A stretch of DNA of 64,000 bases from Butyrivibrio sp. VCB2006 (lineage in GTDB: Bacteria > Bacillota > Clostridia > Lachnospirales > Lachnospiraceae), in assembly GCF_000420945.1 (NCBI RefSeq), contig NZ_ATVX01000007.1:1-64000 (forward strand). The letters are read 5' to 3'. Positions 8,402 through 16,900 of this stretch are shown here, piece after piece. A program made the position numbers and the translations under genes. Each line of letters starts with the position of its first letter. Position 1 is the first letter of the stretch. The notes under the pieces were generated by a model, which saw nothing but the letters and a program-made list of their open reading frames with translations, was not told where the DNA came from and searched no databases.

Positions 8402-10147
8402 ATGAAGAAGAGTTTTCTTCAGAAGGTTCTTGCTACTGCATTGACAGGTGCTATGGTTGCAGGAACAATCGTTGGATGTGGTGACAACACAGCTGCTGAT
8501 ACAAGTGCTAACACAGATACACAGCAGACTACAGAGACACAGACATCTGAGACAACAGCAGAGGCTCCAGCTGCAGAGACTCCAGCTGAGACTGTTGCAG
8601 GTATTGATGGATGGACTCCATTTGACAACCAGGTTACACTTCGTGTTGCTGTTTACGACAGAGGCGATGCAGGTAACGGATGTTCAGATGTTGAGAACAA
8701 CTACTGGACAAAGTGGGTTCAGGAGAACTTCGGTGACAAGTACAACATCAAGGTTGAGTATGTTGGTATCACACGTTCAGACGTTATGACTGACTATTCA
8801 ATGCTTGCTTCAACAAACACACTTCCTACTCTTTGCATGGAGTACGACTATGATAAGCTCGCTACATGGGCAGCTGATGGATATCTTCAGCCTATCGACA
8901 TCGAGCAGTTCAAGACAATAGCTCCTACATATTGGGGAAATATGGAAGCTAACGGCCTTACTGGCTACACAAAGTTTGGCGATGAAGACTACATGGTTCT
9001 TGGTATGAGACCATATGGTAACACAAACTATACATTCGTAACATGGTATCGTAAGGACTGGCTCAAGGATGCTGGCTATGATTCATATCCAGCAACATCT
9101 TCAGAGCTCCTTGAGGCATATGCTAAGATGAAGGAGAACGGACATGAGTATCTCCTTAGCGGATCTAAGGTAGCAGGCGCTGGTGCTGACCAGAACTATA
9201 GCTTCAGAGATTATCCACAGGATGAGACAACATGGTGCACAACAGGTGACTACCAGATTCCAGCTCTTTCAACAGAGGCTCAGAAGAGACTTCTTAAGTG
9301 GAACAACGAGCTTTACAACGAAGGCTACATTAACCCAGAATACTACCTCAGAGCTTCATCTGATGTAGAGGCTGACTTCATCAATGGCAAGGCATTTTCA
9401 TGGAGCGGATATGTTTCATCTAACATGCAGGTTCTTCAGTCATTCTATGAGGCTAACCCAGATGCAGAGCTTGGTGTAGTTGTATGCGATGGCAAGTTCA
9501 CACAGGATTCAACATGGGGCTCAAGCAATGCTTTCCGTCCTAACAACATCTTTGGTGCTATGATCGCATTTGCAAACAATGCAACAGAAGACGAAGTTAA
9601 GGCTGGTGAGATGTACCTTGAGTGGATGGCTCAGGATGAGAACCTCTTTACAATGCAGTGGGGTCTTGAAGGCGTAAACTTCAACTATGATGAGAATGGC
9701 AACCCTGTAGCAGTTGGCGATCAGACTGGTCTTGAAGAGCAGCAGGGTCACAACAACAACGTAGACTACTGGATGGTTGTTACAGCTTCTAAGTCATTTG
9801 GTGATATCGAGAAGGATATCGCAGCTATCAATCCTCAGGGACTTCCTCAGGACTTCTATGATGACCTTCTTGCTAACTACAAGGGTCAGCTCGCTCTTTA
9901 CGAGGCTGGATATGCTAACGTTGACTGTCTGTTTGGTGGCTCACTTGAGTCTGTAACAGAGAACGGAACAGCTCTTAAGGAAGAAGTATATCCTGAGTAC
10001 CGTGATCAGCTTGTAATGTGTGCTCCAGAAGAGTTTGATGCTCTTTATGATGAGCTTTCACAGAAGTATCTTGATGCAGGATATCAGGATGTTATCGACG
10101 AGAGACAGGAAATGTTTGACGCTGGTAACACAACAAAGCTTCAGTAA
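8402..10147 (+). CDS. Extracellular solute-binding lipoprotein of the sugar ABC importer (LplA/YtcQ type)
   Basis: 581 residues. A lipoprotein signal peptide ends in the lipobox TIVGC, placing the lipidated Cys at residue 26. A Thr/Glu/Ala-rich linker runs to about residue 65, followed by a large periplasmic-binding-type fold with many aromatic residues (YWTKWVQENFG, TWYRKDWL). It captures oligosaccharide outside the membrane for the two permeases encoded upstream. GGAGGG precedes the start. Codon choice is strongly biased (AAC, TTC, GGT, CTT), as in nifJ, suggesting very high expression. The likely ligand is an unsaturated rhamnogalacturonan disaccharide or oligomer, by context only. Confidence 0.9.
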   Translation: MKKSFLQKVLATALTGAMVAGTIVGCGDNTAADTSANTDTQQTTETQTSETTAEAPAAETPAETVAGIDGWTPFDNQVTLRVAVYDRGDAGNGCSDVENNYWTKWVQENFGDKYNIKVEYVGITRSDVMTDYSMLASTNTLPTLCMEYDYDKLATWAADGYLQPIDIEQFKTIAPTYWGNMEANGLTGYTKFGDEDYMVLGMRPYGNTNYTFVTWYRKDWLKDAGYDSYPATSSELLEAYAKMKENGHEYLLSGSKVAGAGADQNYSFRDYPQDETTWCTTGDYQIPALSTEAQKRLLKWNNELYNEGYINPEYYLRASSDVEADFINGKAFSWSGYVSSNMQVLQSFYEANPDAELGVVVCDGKFTQDSTWGSSNAFRPNNIFGAMIAFANNATEDEVKAGEMYLEWMAQDENLFTMQWGLEGVNFNYDENGNPVAVGDQTGLEEQQGHNNNVDYWMVVTASKSFGDIEKDIAAINPQGLPQDFYDDLLANYKGQLALYEAGYANVDCLFGGSLESVTENGTALKEEVYPEYRDQLVMCAPEEFDALYDELSQKYLDAGYQDVIDERQEMFDAGNTTKLQ

Positions 10148-10180
10148 TAACTGATTTGGAAAGTTGCAATAAATAATATG

Positions 10181-10217
10181 AAAGAGGTCAGATGCTAGCG
10201 TGTCTGACCTCTTTTTT
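10181..10217 (+). terminator. Terminator of the importer operon
   Basis: A 12-bp perfect stem (AAAGAGGTCAGA / TCTGACCTCTTT), a 10-nt loop and a T-tract. Confidence 0.9.
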
Positions 10218-10222
10218 ATGTA

Positions 10223-10352
10223 ATAGGAATTTGCTCCGCAAATCCTATCACATAAAAAGCGCTCCGCTATGGATGCACACTCGCGCGATAGGAATATGTT
10301 GCATAAATGCAACCGCGCTCGGCGCGAGAATGTCGCAAGCGACATTCTTTTT
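10223..10352. repeat. Cluster of short palindromes before the sirtuin gene
   Basis: Several hairpins are packed in 130 bases: ATAGGAATTTGC/GCAAATCCTAT (10223-10248, one bulge), GTTGCAT/ATGCAAC (10298-10313), a CGCGC/GCGCG stem near 10314-10325, and AGAATGTCGC/GCGACATTCT (10327-10348) followed by TTTTT. The last could act as a terminator. The region is richer in GC than its surroundings and contains no gene. A similar cluster occurs at 33370-33566. Confidence 0.55.
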
Positions 10353-10353
10353 G

Positions 10354-10362
10354 TGTTAAAAT
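10354..10362 (+). promoter_or_regulatory. Extended -10 promoter of the sirtuin operon
   Basis: TGTTAAAAT (TGN plus TAAAAT) directly after the palindrome cluster, 34 bases before the start codon. Confidence 0.4.
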
Positions 10363-10395
10363 ATATATGCTGTATTTATTGAGAAAGGGGGTTAT

Positions 10396-11154
10396 ATGTC
10401 AGAACAGATTCAGAAATTTAAAGAGATGATTGATGCCTGTGACAATATAGTCTTTTTTGGCGGTGCAGGCGTTTCTACGGAGAGTGGTATTCCTGATTTC
10501 AGAAGCAAAGATGGATTATACAACCAGCACGATGTCAGGTTTGATAAATATCAGCCGGAATATCTTTTGAGCCATAGCTGCCTTGTCTTTGAACCACAGG
10601 TATATTATGAGTTCCACAGACAGAAGATGGACACCAGGAATATTCAGCCAAACGATGCGCATAAATATCTTGCAGCTCTTGAAAAAATGGGGAAGCTTAA
10701 GGGAATTGTTACGCAGAATATCGATGGCTTACATCAGAAGGCTGGAAGTGAAGTTGTTTATGAGATTCACGGAAGTGCACTCAGAAACTACTGTATGAGC
10801 TGTGGAAAAGAGTATCCTGAGGACTATATTTTTGAGTCTGAAGAGCCTATTCCAAGGTGTAGCTGTGGTGGAATGATCCGCCCTGATATTACGTTATATG
10901 AAGAGGGACTTCCGGAAGATCAGGTTGATGGGGCAACCAGAGCTCTTTCCAAAGCACAGATGCTTATAATAGGAGGAACTTCACTTACAGTATATCCGGC
11001 GGCGTCCTTTATTAACTACTTCAGAGGAAAATATCTGGTTGTGATCAATGAGAGCGAGATACCTGTAAGGGGAGCAGAGAACACCTTGATCATCAGGGAA
11101 AAGATTGGTAAGGTATTCCGAGAACTTGCAGCATTACAGGGGATAGAACTATAA
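10396..11154 (+). CDS. cobB: NAD-dependent protein deacylase, sirtuin (CobB/SIR2 family)
   Basis: 252 residues with all sirtuin signatures: the NAD-binding GAGVSTESGIPDFRS near 23-37, TQNIDGLHQ near 110, the catalytic His in YEIHGS, four zinc Cys in CMSCG and RCSCGG, and the GGTSLTVYPA loop. The family removes acetyl or other acyl groups from protein lysines using NAD. GGGGG lies 5-9 bases before the ATG. The DUF951 gene begins at the next base after the stop codon, so the two are an operon. Confidence 0.95.
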   Translation: MSEQIQKFKEMIDACDNIVFFGGAGVSTESGIPDFRSKDGLYNQHDVRFDKYQPEYLLSHSCLVFEPQVYYEFHRQKMDTRNIQPNDAHKYLAALEKMGKLKGIVTQNIDGLHQKAGSEVVYEIHGSALRNYCMSCGKEYPEDYIFESEEPIPRCSCGGMIRPDITLYEEGLPEDQVDGATRALSKAQMLIIGGTSLTVYPAASFINYFRGKYLVVINESEIPVRGAENTLIIREKIGKVFRELAALQGIEL

Positions 11155-11328
11155 ATGGATATTCAGGTAGGGAATATTATTAAATTAAAGAAACAACATC
11201 CTTGCGGCAACTATGAATGGGAGGTTCTCAGAGTGGGGGCAGACTTTAGGCTTAAGTGTATGGGGTGCGGTCATCAGATTATGGTTCCAAGAAAAAGTGT
11301 TGAAAAAAATATCAAGGGAATCAGATGA
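11155..11328 (+). CDS. DUF951 family small protein
   Basis: 57 residues, found by reading the gap after the sirtuin gene. It starts MDIQVGNIIKLKKQHPCG and carries CGNYEWEVLRVG and CMGCGH. This matches the DUF951 (YyzM-like) pattern, with three Cys and a His that may hold a metal. Function is unknown. The ATG directly abuts the sirtuin stop codon, and AGGGGAT lies about ten bases upstream. DUF951 genes are often found near rpsF-ssb-rpsR, as here. Confidence 0.85.
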   Translation: MDIQVGNIIKLKKQHPCGNYEWEVLRVGADFRLKCMGCGHQIMVPRKSVEKNIKGIR

Positions 11329-11336
11329 AAAAATGC

Positions 11337-11365
11337 TTGCATTATTGGCATTATTATGATAACAT
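11337..11365 (+). promoter_or_regulatory. Promoter of the rpsF-ssb-rpsR operon
   Basis: TTGCAT, a 17-base spacer, then TAACAT with an upstream TG (extended -10). The leader that follows holds a perfect 8-bp hairpin, GCTACATT/AATGTAGC at 11388-11410, just before the ribosome binding site. I could not fit it to the known S6:S18 leader motif with certainty. Confidence 0.6.
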
Positions 11366-11437
11366 ACCATTCTGTGATAAATTCCTTGCTACATTACTGA
11401 AAAATGTAGCCAGAGACCAAAAGGAGGTAACAATAGC

Positions 11438-11725
11438 ATGAACAAATACGAATTAGCCGTTGTTGTTAGTGCAAAGATCGAAGACGATGCCAGAACAGCA
11501 GTCATCGAGAAGGTTAAGAAGACTATCGAGAAGCATGGTGGTCAGATTACTAACGTAGATGATTGGGGTAAGAAGAAGCTCGCTTATGAGATCGAGAAAA
11601 TGACAGAAGGCTTCTACTACTTCATCCAGTTCGATGCTGAGGGTACAACACCTGCAGAGATCGAGTCACGTATGCGTATTATGGATGGCGTCATCAGATA
11701 TTTATGCGTTAAGAACGAGGCTTAA
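11438..11725 (+). CDS. rpsF: 30S ribosomal protein S6
   Basis: 95 residues, typical for S6. It shows YELAVVVSAKIEDD at the start, the conserved DDWGKKKLAYEI block and the MRIMDGVIRYLCVK end. It binds 16S rRNA as a heterodimer with S18. AAGGAGG precedes the start. It is first in the classic rpsF-ssb-rpsR operon. Confidence 0.97.
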   Translation: MNKYELAVVVSAKIEDDARTAVIEKVKKTIEKHGGQITNVDDWGKKKLAYEIEKMTEGFYYFIQFDAEGTTPAEIESRMRIMDGVIRYLCVKNEA

Positions 11726-11743
11726 ATAGAAGAGGACGAAAAT

Positions 11744-12199
11744 ATGAACAAAGTTATACTTATGGGTCGTCTTACAAAAGACCCCGACGTTAGATATTCA
11801 CAGGGAGAGACAGCTAGCTGCGTAGCAAGATACACACTCGCAGTTGACAGAAGATTCGCCAGAAGAGATAGCCAGGATGCTCAGACAGCTGATTTCATCG
11901 GCATTGTAGCATTTGGTAAGAGCGGCGAGTTTGCTGAGAAGTATTTCAGAAAAGGCACCAAAGTTATCGTAACGGGACGTATCCAGACTGGTTCTTATAC
12001 CAACAAGGATGGCGTTAAAGTATACACAACTGATGTAGTTGCAGAAGACCAGGAGTTTGCTGAGTCCAAGAATTCATCTGCTACAAGCGGTGGAAACTTC
12101 GCATCAAGTATGCCAGCAAGTGAGCCTGCACCTTCAGCAGCTGGGGATGGCTTCATGAACATTCCTGATGGAATTGACGAGGAGCTTCCTTTTAACTAA
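11744..12199 (+). CDS. ssb: Single-stranded DNA-binding protein
   Basis: 151 residues: an OB-fold of about 110 residues (MNKVILMGRLTKDPDVRYS, VARYTLAVDR), a flexible Ser/Ala/Pro-rich linker, and the acidic C-terminal tip DEELPFN that recruits replication and repair partners. It coats single-stranded DNA. It lies 18 bases after rpsF. Confidence 0.97.
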   Translation: MNKVILMGRLTKDPDVRYSQGETASCVARYTLAVDRRFARRDSQDAQTADFIGIVAFGKSGEFAEKYFRKGTKVIVTGRIQTGSYTNKDGVKVYTTDVVAEDQEFAESKNSSATSGGNFASSMPASEPAPSAAGDGFMNIPDGIDEELPFN

Positions 12200-12216
12200 T
12201 TTAGGAGGTAATTACA

Positions 12217-12480
12217 ATGGCTTTTACTAAGTCTGATAAGTCCGATGCTCCTATGAGGAGAAAGGGCGGAATGCACAGAAGAAAGAAAGTTTGCGTTTTC
12301 TGTGGCAAGGATAATGTAATCGATTACAAGGATACAGCTAAGCTTAAGAAGTTCGTTTCAGAGAGCGGCAAGATTCTTCCTAGAAGAATCACAGGTAACT
12401 GCGCTAAGCACCAGAGAGAGCTTACATCAGCAGTTAAGAGAGCAAGACATCTTGCACTTATGCCTTACGTAGCTGAGTAA
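12217..12480 (+). CDS. rpsR: 30S ribosomal protein S18
   Basis: 87 residues with a basic N-terminus, the CVFCGKDN motif of Cys-containing S18 forms, [18 protein letters not shown] and [12 protein letters not shown]. It pairs with S6 on the small subunit. It lies 17 bases after ssb, with AGGAGG upstream, and ends the operon. Confidence 0.97.
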   Translation: MAFTKSDKSDAPMRRKGGMHRRKKVCVFCGKDNVIDYKDTAKLKKFVSESGKILPRRITGNCAKHQRELTSAVKRARHLALMPYVAE

Positions 12481-12503
12481 TCTACATAAGATAAGATATT
12501 AAG

Positions 12504-12537
12504 CACTTCTTGGAAGAAATTCCAAGAAGTGTTTTTT
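12504..12537 (+). terminator. Terminator of rpsF-ssb-rpsR
   Basis: A 12-bp perfect stem (CACTTCTTGGAA / TTCCAAGAAGTG) capped by a GAAA tetraloop and followed by six T. Confidence 0.95.
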
Positions 12538-12659
12538 ATTTGCGGATGCTTTAACACTTTAAATTGATTTTTGACACATGTGACACTATTGCACAAGGTT
12601 ATCCCAAAATAATTGTTAATTTTATCTTAATTATTTGTGTAGATTTAATGAATTTAATC

Positions 12660-12710
12660 TGCTAGAATTAAAAACGCACCCTAAAAAATAAAGTTTAGGT
12701 GTGCGTTTTT
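12660..12710 (+). promoter_or_regulatory. Extended -10 promoter running into a terminator-like hairpin (possible attenuator)
   Basis: TGCTAGAAT (12660-12668) is an extended -10 box. The predicted transcript start lies inside a long hairpin, 12670-12710, with arms AAAAACGCACCCTAAA and TTTAGGTGTGCGTTTTT (one bulge) that ends in a T-tract. Transcripts for the following membrane-protein gene would have to pass this hairpin. The preceding 120 bases are AT-rich and hold no gene. Confidence 0.45.
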
Positions 12711-12743
12711 GTTGGGCGTTTTTTAGAGGAGCTATTGTCAAAA

Positions 12744-13904
12744 ATGGGGAACAGTCGGGGGACAAGGACTCTTAATTCTAAATGGGACACAAAACGCATT
12801 GCTGCCATTATTATCCTGGTGGCAATTTTTGTCGTGTCAGTATTTCTAATTCGCTTCGGACTTGTTGAGAAGACCGAAGCTACCAGTACTACTTCTCATT
12901 ATGCAAGAGCGAGAGTTGTTGCAGTCATAACTGATAATACGCAGGCAGATGAATCCACAGAAGGGATACTTAGGGGATCCCAGGAAGTTATTGTTATGAT
13001 TACTTCCGGACCTTTCAAGGACAAACAGTATCAGACCTCCAATTATCTGAGTACGCTGTTTAATGTTGACGCGCAGCTTGGAACCAAGGTAATAGTTCGA
13101 CTTGATCCTCAGGGGGAGGGTTATAGCGCCTTTATCTATAGTTATGACAGGACAAGGATCTTACTGGTACTGTTTGCGGTATTTGCATTATCTCTTATTA
13201 TAATAGGAAGAGGTAAGGGCACCATGGCACTTGTATCCCTTATCTTTACCATGATTTCTATTGGGTGGATATTGTTTCCACTTATTGAGTATGGCTTCCC
13301 GGCTATACTTGCTACTATTCTTATTGTCTTTTATACTACGGTATTCACATTCGTTCTTATTGATGGAATCAATAAAAAAACTATCAGCGGGGCACTTGGA
13401 ACTCTTGCGGGAGTTGTAATTGCCAGTGCTTTTGCGGCAATCGCCGGTTATGTTTCTCATATTTCAGGATTTCAGACGAATGAGGCTGAAGAATTATTGT
13501 TGATCGGTACAGACCATGGGATGAAAATCAAAGGTCTTTTTACAGCGGGTATTCTGATCGCATCTCTTGGAGCAGTTATGGACGTTGCAATGAGTATTGC
13601 TTCTGCCGTACATGAGCTTCACGAGGTCAACGGTGAGATGACAGCTATGGAGCTATTTCGTTCAGGTATGAATATTGGACGTGATGCTATGGGAACCATG
13701 GCTAACACCCTGATCCTTGCGTTTGCAGGATCATCCTTTACACTTCTCTTACTTATTTATTATTACAACATCGGATTTACGCAGCTTATCAACACTGATA
13801 TGGTTGCCAGAGAAGTGATTCAGGGGCTGGCGGGCAGCATTGGCATTGTACTGACAGTACCGATTGTGGCTTTTCTCTCCGCCACAATAGAAAAAAGAAG
13901 CTGA
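12744..13904 (+). CDS. YibE/F family multipass membrane protein
   Basis: 386 residues with an N-terminal membrane anchor, an extracytoplasmic domain of about 110 residues (ARARVVAVITDN, QYQTSNYLST), then about seven membrane helices. This is the layout of the YibE/YibF family, whose role is unclear. AGAGGAG lies 11 bases before ATG 12744; a TTG at 12735 is closer to that site and could also serve. The family name is secure; no substrate can be proposed from the sequence. The Fur-like palindrome downstream lies after this gene rather than before it. Confidence 0.8.
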   Translation: MGNSRGTRTLNSKWDTKRIAAIIILVAIFVVSVFLIRFGLVEKTEATSTTSHYARARVVAVITDNTQADESTEGILRGSQEVIVMITSGPFKDKQYQTSNYLSTLFNVDAQLGTKVIVRLDPQGEGYSAFIYSYDRTRILLVLFAVFALSLIIIGRGKGTMALVSLIFTMISIGWILFPLIEYGFPAILATILIVFYTTVFTFVLIDGINKKTISGALGTLAGVVIASAFAAIAGYVSHISGFQTNEAEELLLIGTDHGMKIKGLFTAGILIASLGAVMDVAMSIASAVHELHEVNGEMTAMELFRSGMNIGRDAMGTMANTLILAFAGSSFTLLLLIYYYNIGFTQLINTDMVAREVIQGLAGSIGIVLTVPIVAFLSATIEKRS

Positions 13905-13922
13905 GAGAGGCGAGGACGCTAC

Positions 13923-13937
13923 TGATAATAATTATCA
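13923..13937. promoter_or_regulatory. Perfect Fur-box-like 7-1-7 palindrome
   Basis: TGATAATAATTATCA is an exact 7-1-7 inverted repeat equal to the B. subtilis Fur box (TGATAAT-N-ATTATCA); one further flanking base pair (C/G) extends the symmetry. It lies 33 bases before the start codon of the giant secreted protein, where a bound repressor would block transcription. It differs from the PerR and Zur consensus halves. No clear -35/-10 pair was found around it. Confidence 0.6.
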
Positions 13938-13970
13938 GATAGTAGAAAAAGTATTGAAAGGTGGGAGCGT

Positions 13971-16900
13971 ATGAAGAACAGAAAGCGTATACTGGCGCTG
14001 ATCCTTACTGGATTTTTGTCAGTAACAACAGCATTTCAGTCAACAAGCGCTGTAGCATTTGCTACAGAAGGAACTGAAATTGCGACAGAAGCTGCCAGCG
14101 TCGAGGCATCATCTGAGACTTCAGTTGTTACAACTGATGCAAGCGATGAAGCTTCTACAGAGGCATCAGTTGAAGAGACTGATGAAGCTTCAAAAGAGGA
14201 TTCAATTGAGAAGACTCCTGAAGTAACAGACAATGCTTCTGATGGCGAAGTTAAGACAGAGCCTGCTAAGGAAGAAGAAAAGGTTGAAGAGACTACAGGG
14301 GAAGCAGAGGCTGAAGTAGTTATCTCTACAATCAAGGAAGTAAAAGAGAAGGCTTCCGGCGAGTTTACTGTAAAGGGCGTTGTTGTTTATGCAAACGGCA
14401 AGAATGTCTATATACAGGATGAGACCGGTGCAATCTGCTTGTATTTTACTGACAAGCCAAGTGTTGCAGTAGGAAATCTTCTCACTGCAAAAGGAACATA
14501 TCAGGACTACAACGGACTTCTTGAGCTGTCAGGAGCTACACTTGTAGAAAATGATACAACAAATACCAAAGATTACGGCTTTACAACATTTGACAGCGGT
14601 GAGATTGCTACACTTGTAGCTAATCATGACGACTATGAGTGCCAGAGAGTTATTCTCAAGAATGTTACAGTTGGTTCAAAGGCTGATATTGGTAAGGGTA
14701 AGGTTACTCTTACAAGCGGATCATCAAGCATTCTTGTTTACGACAAGAGCAATGTGACCAAAGCTTTTGGAGAGCTTGAGGAAGGTACTACAGTTAATGT
14801 TACAGCTGTTGTAAGTGACTATAAGGGCATACAGGTAATTCTTTATTCTGACGATTCCCACAATATGGTTGAAGTTGTAAAACCAGAGGAACCAGAACCA
14901 ACAGAGGCAGAGGTTGACGATTCAGTTACAATGAACGTTGCTTCTTTTGCTGGAACAGATGTATCTGCATTTAAGGATGACCTTGTAATCTATGCTGATG
15001 GAACAGTTGCCAACGATGGTGCAAACAAGGATCACGAAGTTACTGCTTTCAAGGGCGGTAACCAGAAAGCTCCTGTTTACTCATACAAGAATGGTGACAA
15101 CAATATAAGCATCATCGGATCAACAGGAATGAAGTCCGGTGATTACTATCAGATTACTGTTTCAGGCAAGGGCTATGGCCTTTACAAGCTCTCTTTTGAC
15201 ATGAGGGGATCTAATACAGGCGCCAAGAACTGGGCAGTTTCCTATAGTACAGATGGCGAGAACTTTACCGCAATCGGCGATAAGGTTGCACTGGAAGGCA
15301 CAAGCTGGAAGGATGATAATACCTTTGAAGTTCCTGCTGATGTAAAACATGTTGATAAGATTATCTTCAGAGTTGGTCCTGCAGATGATACTTCTATTAA
15401 CGGCAAGACTGTCGCAACAGGCGGTGTTAACAGATTTACAGATATTAAGGTTACAGGTAGCCCTGTAGAAGCTTCGGACATCACTTCTTCTGTAAATGTT
15501 GAGCCTGCAGCTGGCGAGATTCCATATAACACAACTCTTTCCATGAACTGCAAGACAAAAGAGTCAACAATTTACTACTCAGTAAATGGCAGCGAATTTG
15601 CAGTTTATGATGATTCAAACAAGCCAGTACTTACACAGGATATGTTTGTAACTGCTTCTGAGCTTGATGTTACCAAGAAGGCTGTTGTAACAGTATATGC
15701 AACATGTGAAGGCAGAAGCGACAGTGTTAAGAAGGACTTTGTTTATACACAGGCACAGGTTGGAACTGTTAAGGCAAGCCCTAACGGCGGTGCTATCAGA
15801 CTTTCAAATGCGATCACTCTTAAGACAGCAACAGAAGGTGCTGAGATTCTTTACTCACTTGATAAGGGTGAGACATGGACTGTTTATACAGAACCATTCA
15901 AGCTTACAGAGCTTCCTGCTTCTGTAATGGCAAAGGCTACTCTTGATGGATATTCAGAGAGCCCTGTAGCTACATTTGATTACACACTGAGAGTTAACGA
16001 AGAATACAATATCTATTTTGGTCAGCTCCATTCACACACCGCATATTCAGATGGTGCAGGAACAGCTGATGAGGCATTTAACCACGCTGCCAACGAAGTT
16101 GAGAACCTTGACTTCCTTGCAGTAACAGATCACTCAAACTCATATGATAACGACACATCAGTTACAATCGCTGATGGTTCTGCTTCTTCAGAGTGGGTTG
16201 AGGGACATGAACTTGCAGATAAGTACACAACAGAAGATTTCGTAGGTCTTTTCGGATACGAGATGACATGGTCAGGTGGAGCACCTGGTCACATGAATAC
16301 CTTCAATACTAATGGTTTCATGAGCCGTAACATGCCTGGTTATGAGAGCAAGTCAAGAACAGCTCTTCAGAACTACTATGCTCAGCTTGTTAACACACCT
16401 GAGTCACTTTCAATGTTCAACCACCCAGGAACAACCTTCGGTGATTTCTATGACTTTGCTTACTATTCAAAGGCAAACGATCAGCAGATCACACTTATCG
16501 AGGTTGGTAACGGTGAAGGTGCAATCGGAAGTTCAGGATACTTCCCTTCATATGAGTATTACACAAGAGCACTTGATAAAGGCTGGCATGTGGCTCCTGC
16601 TAACAACCAGGACAACCACAAGGGTAGATGGGGAGATGCAAATACAGGTAGAACTGTAATCCTTGCAGATTCTCTTACTCGTGAGAATATCTATGATGCT
16701 ATCCGCAACATGCGTGTATATGCAACAGAGGATAATGACCTTAAGATTTACTACACATTGAATGGTTACGAAATGGGAACTGTTCTTGATGAGGTTCCTT
16801 CAAATGTTAACATCAAGGTTAAGACTTCAGACCCTACAGATTCAAGTGTTATGACTGTAGAAGTTGTTGCTAATGGCGGCTATGTTGTAGCAAGCCAGAG

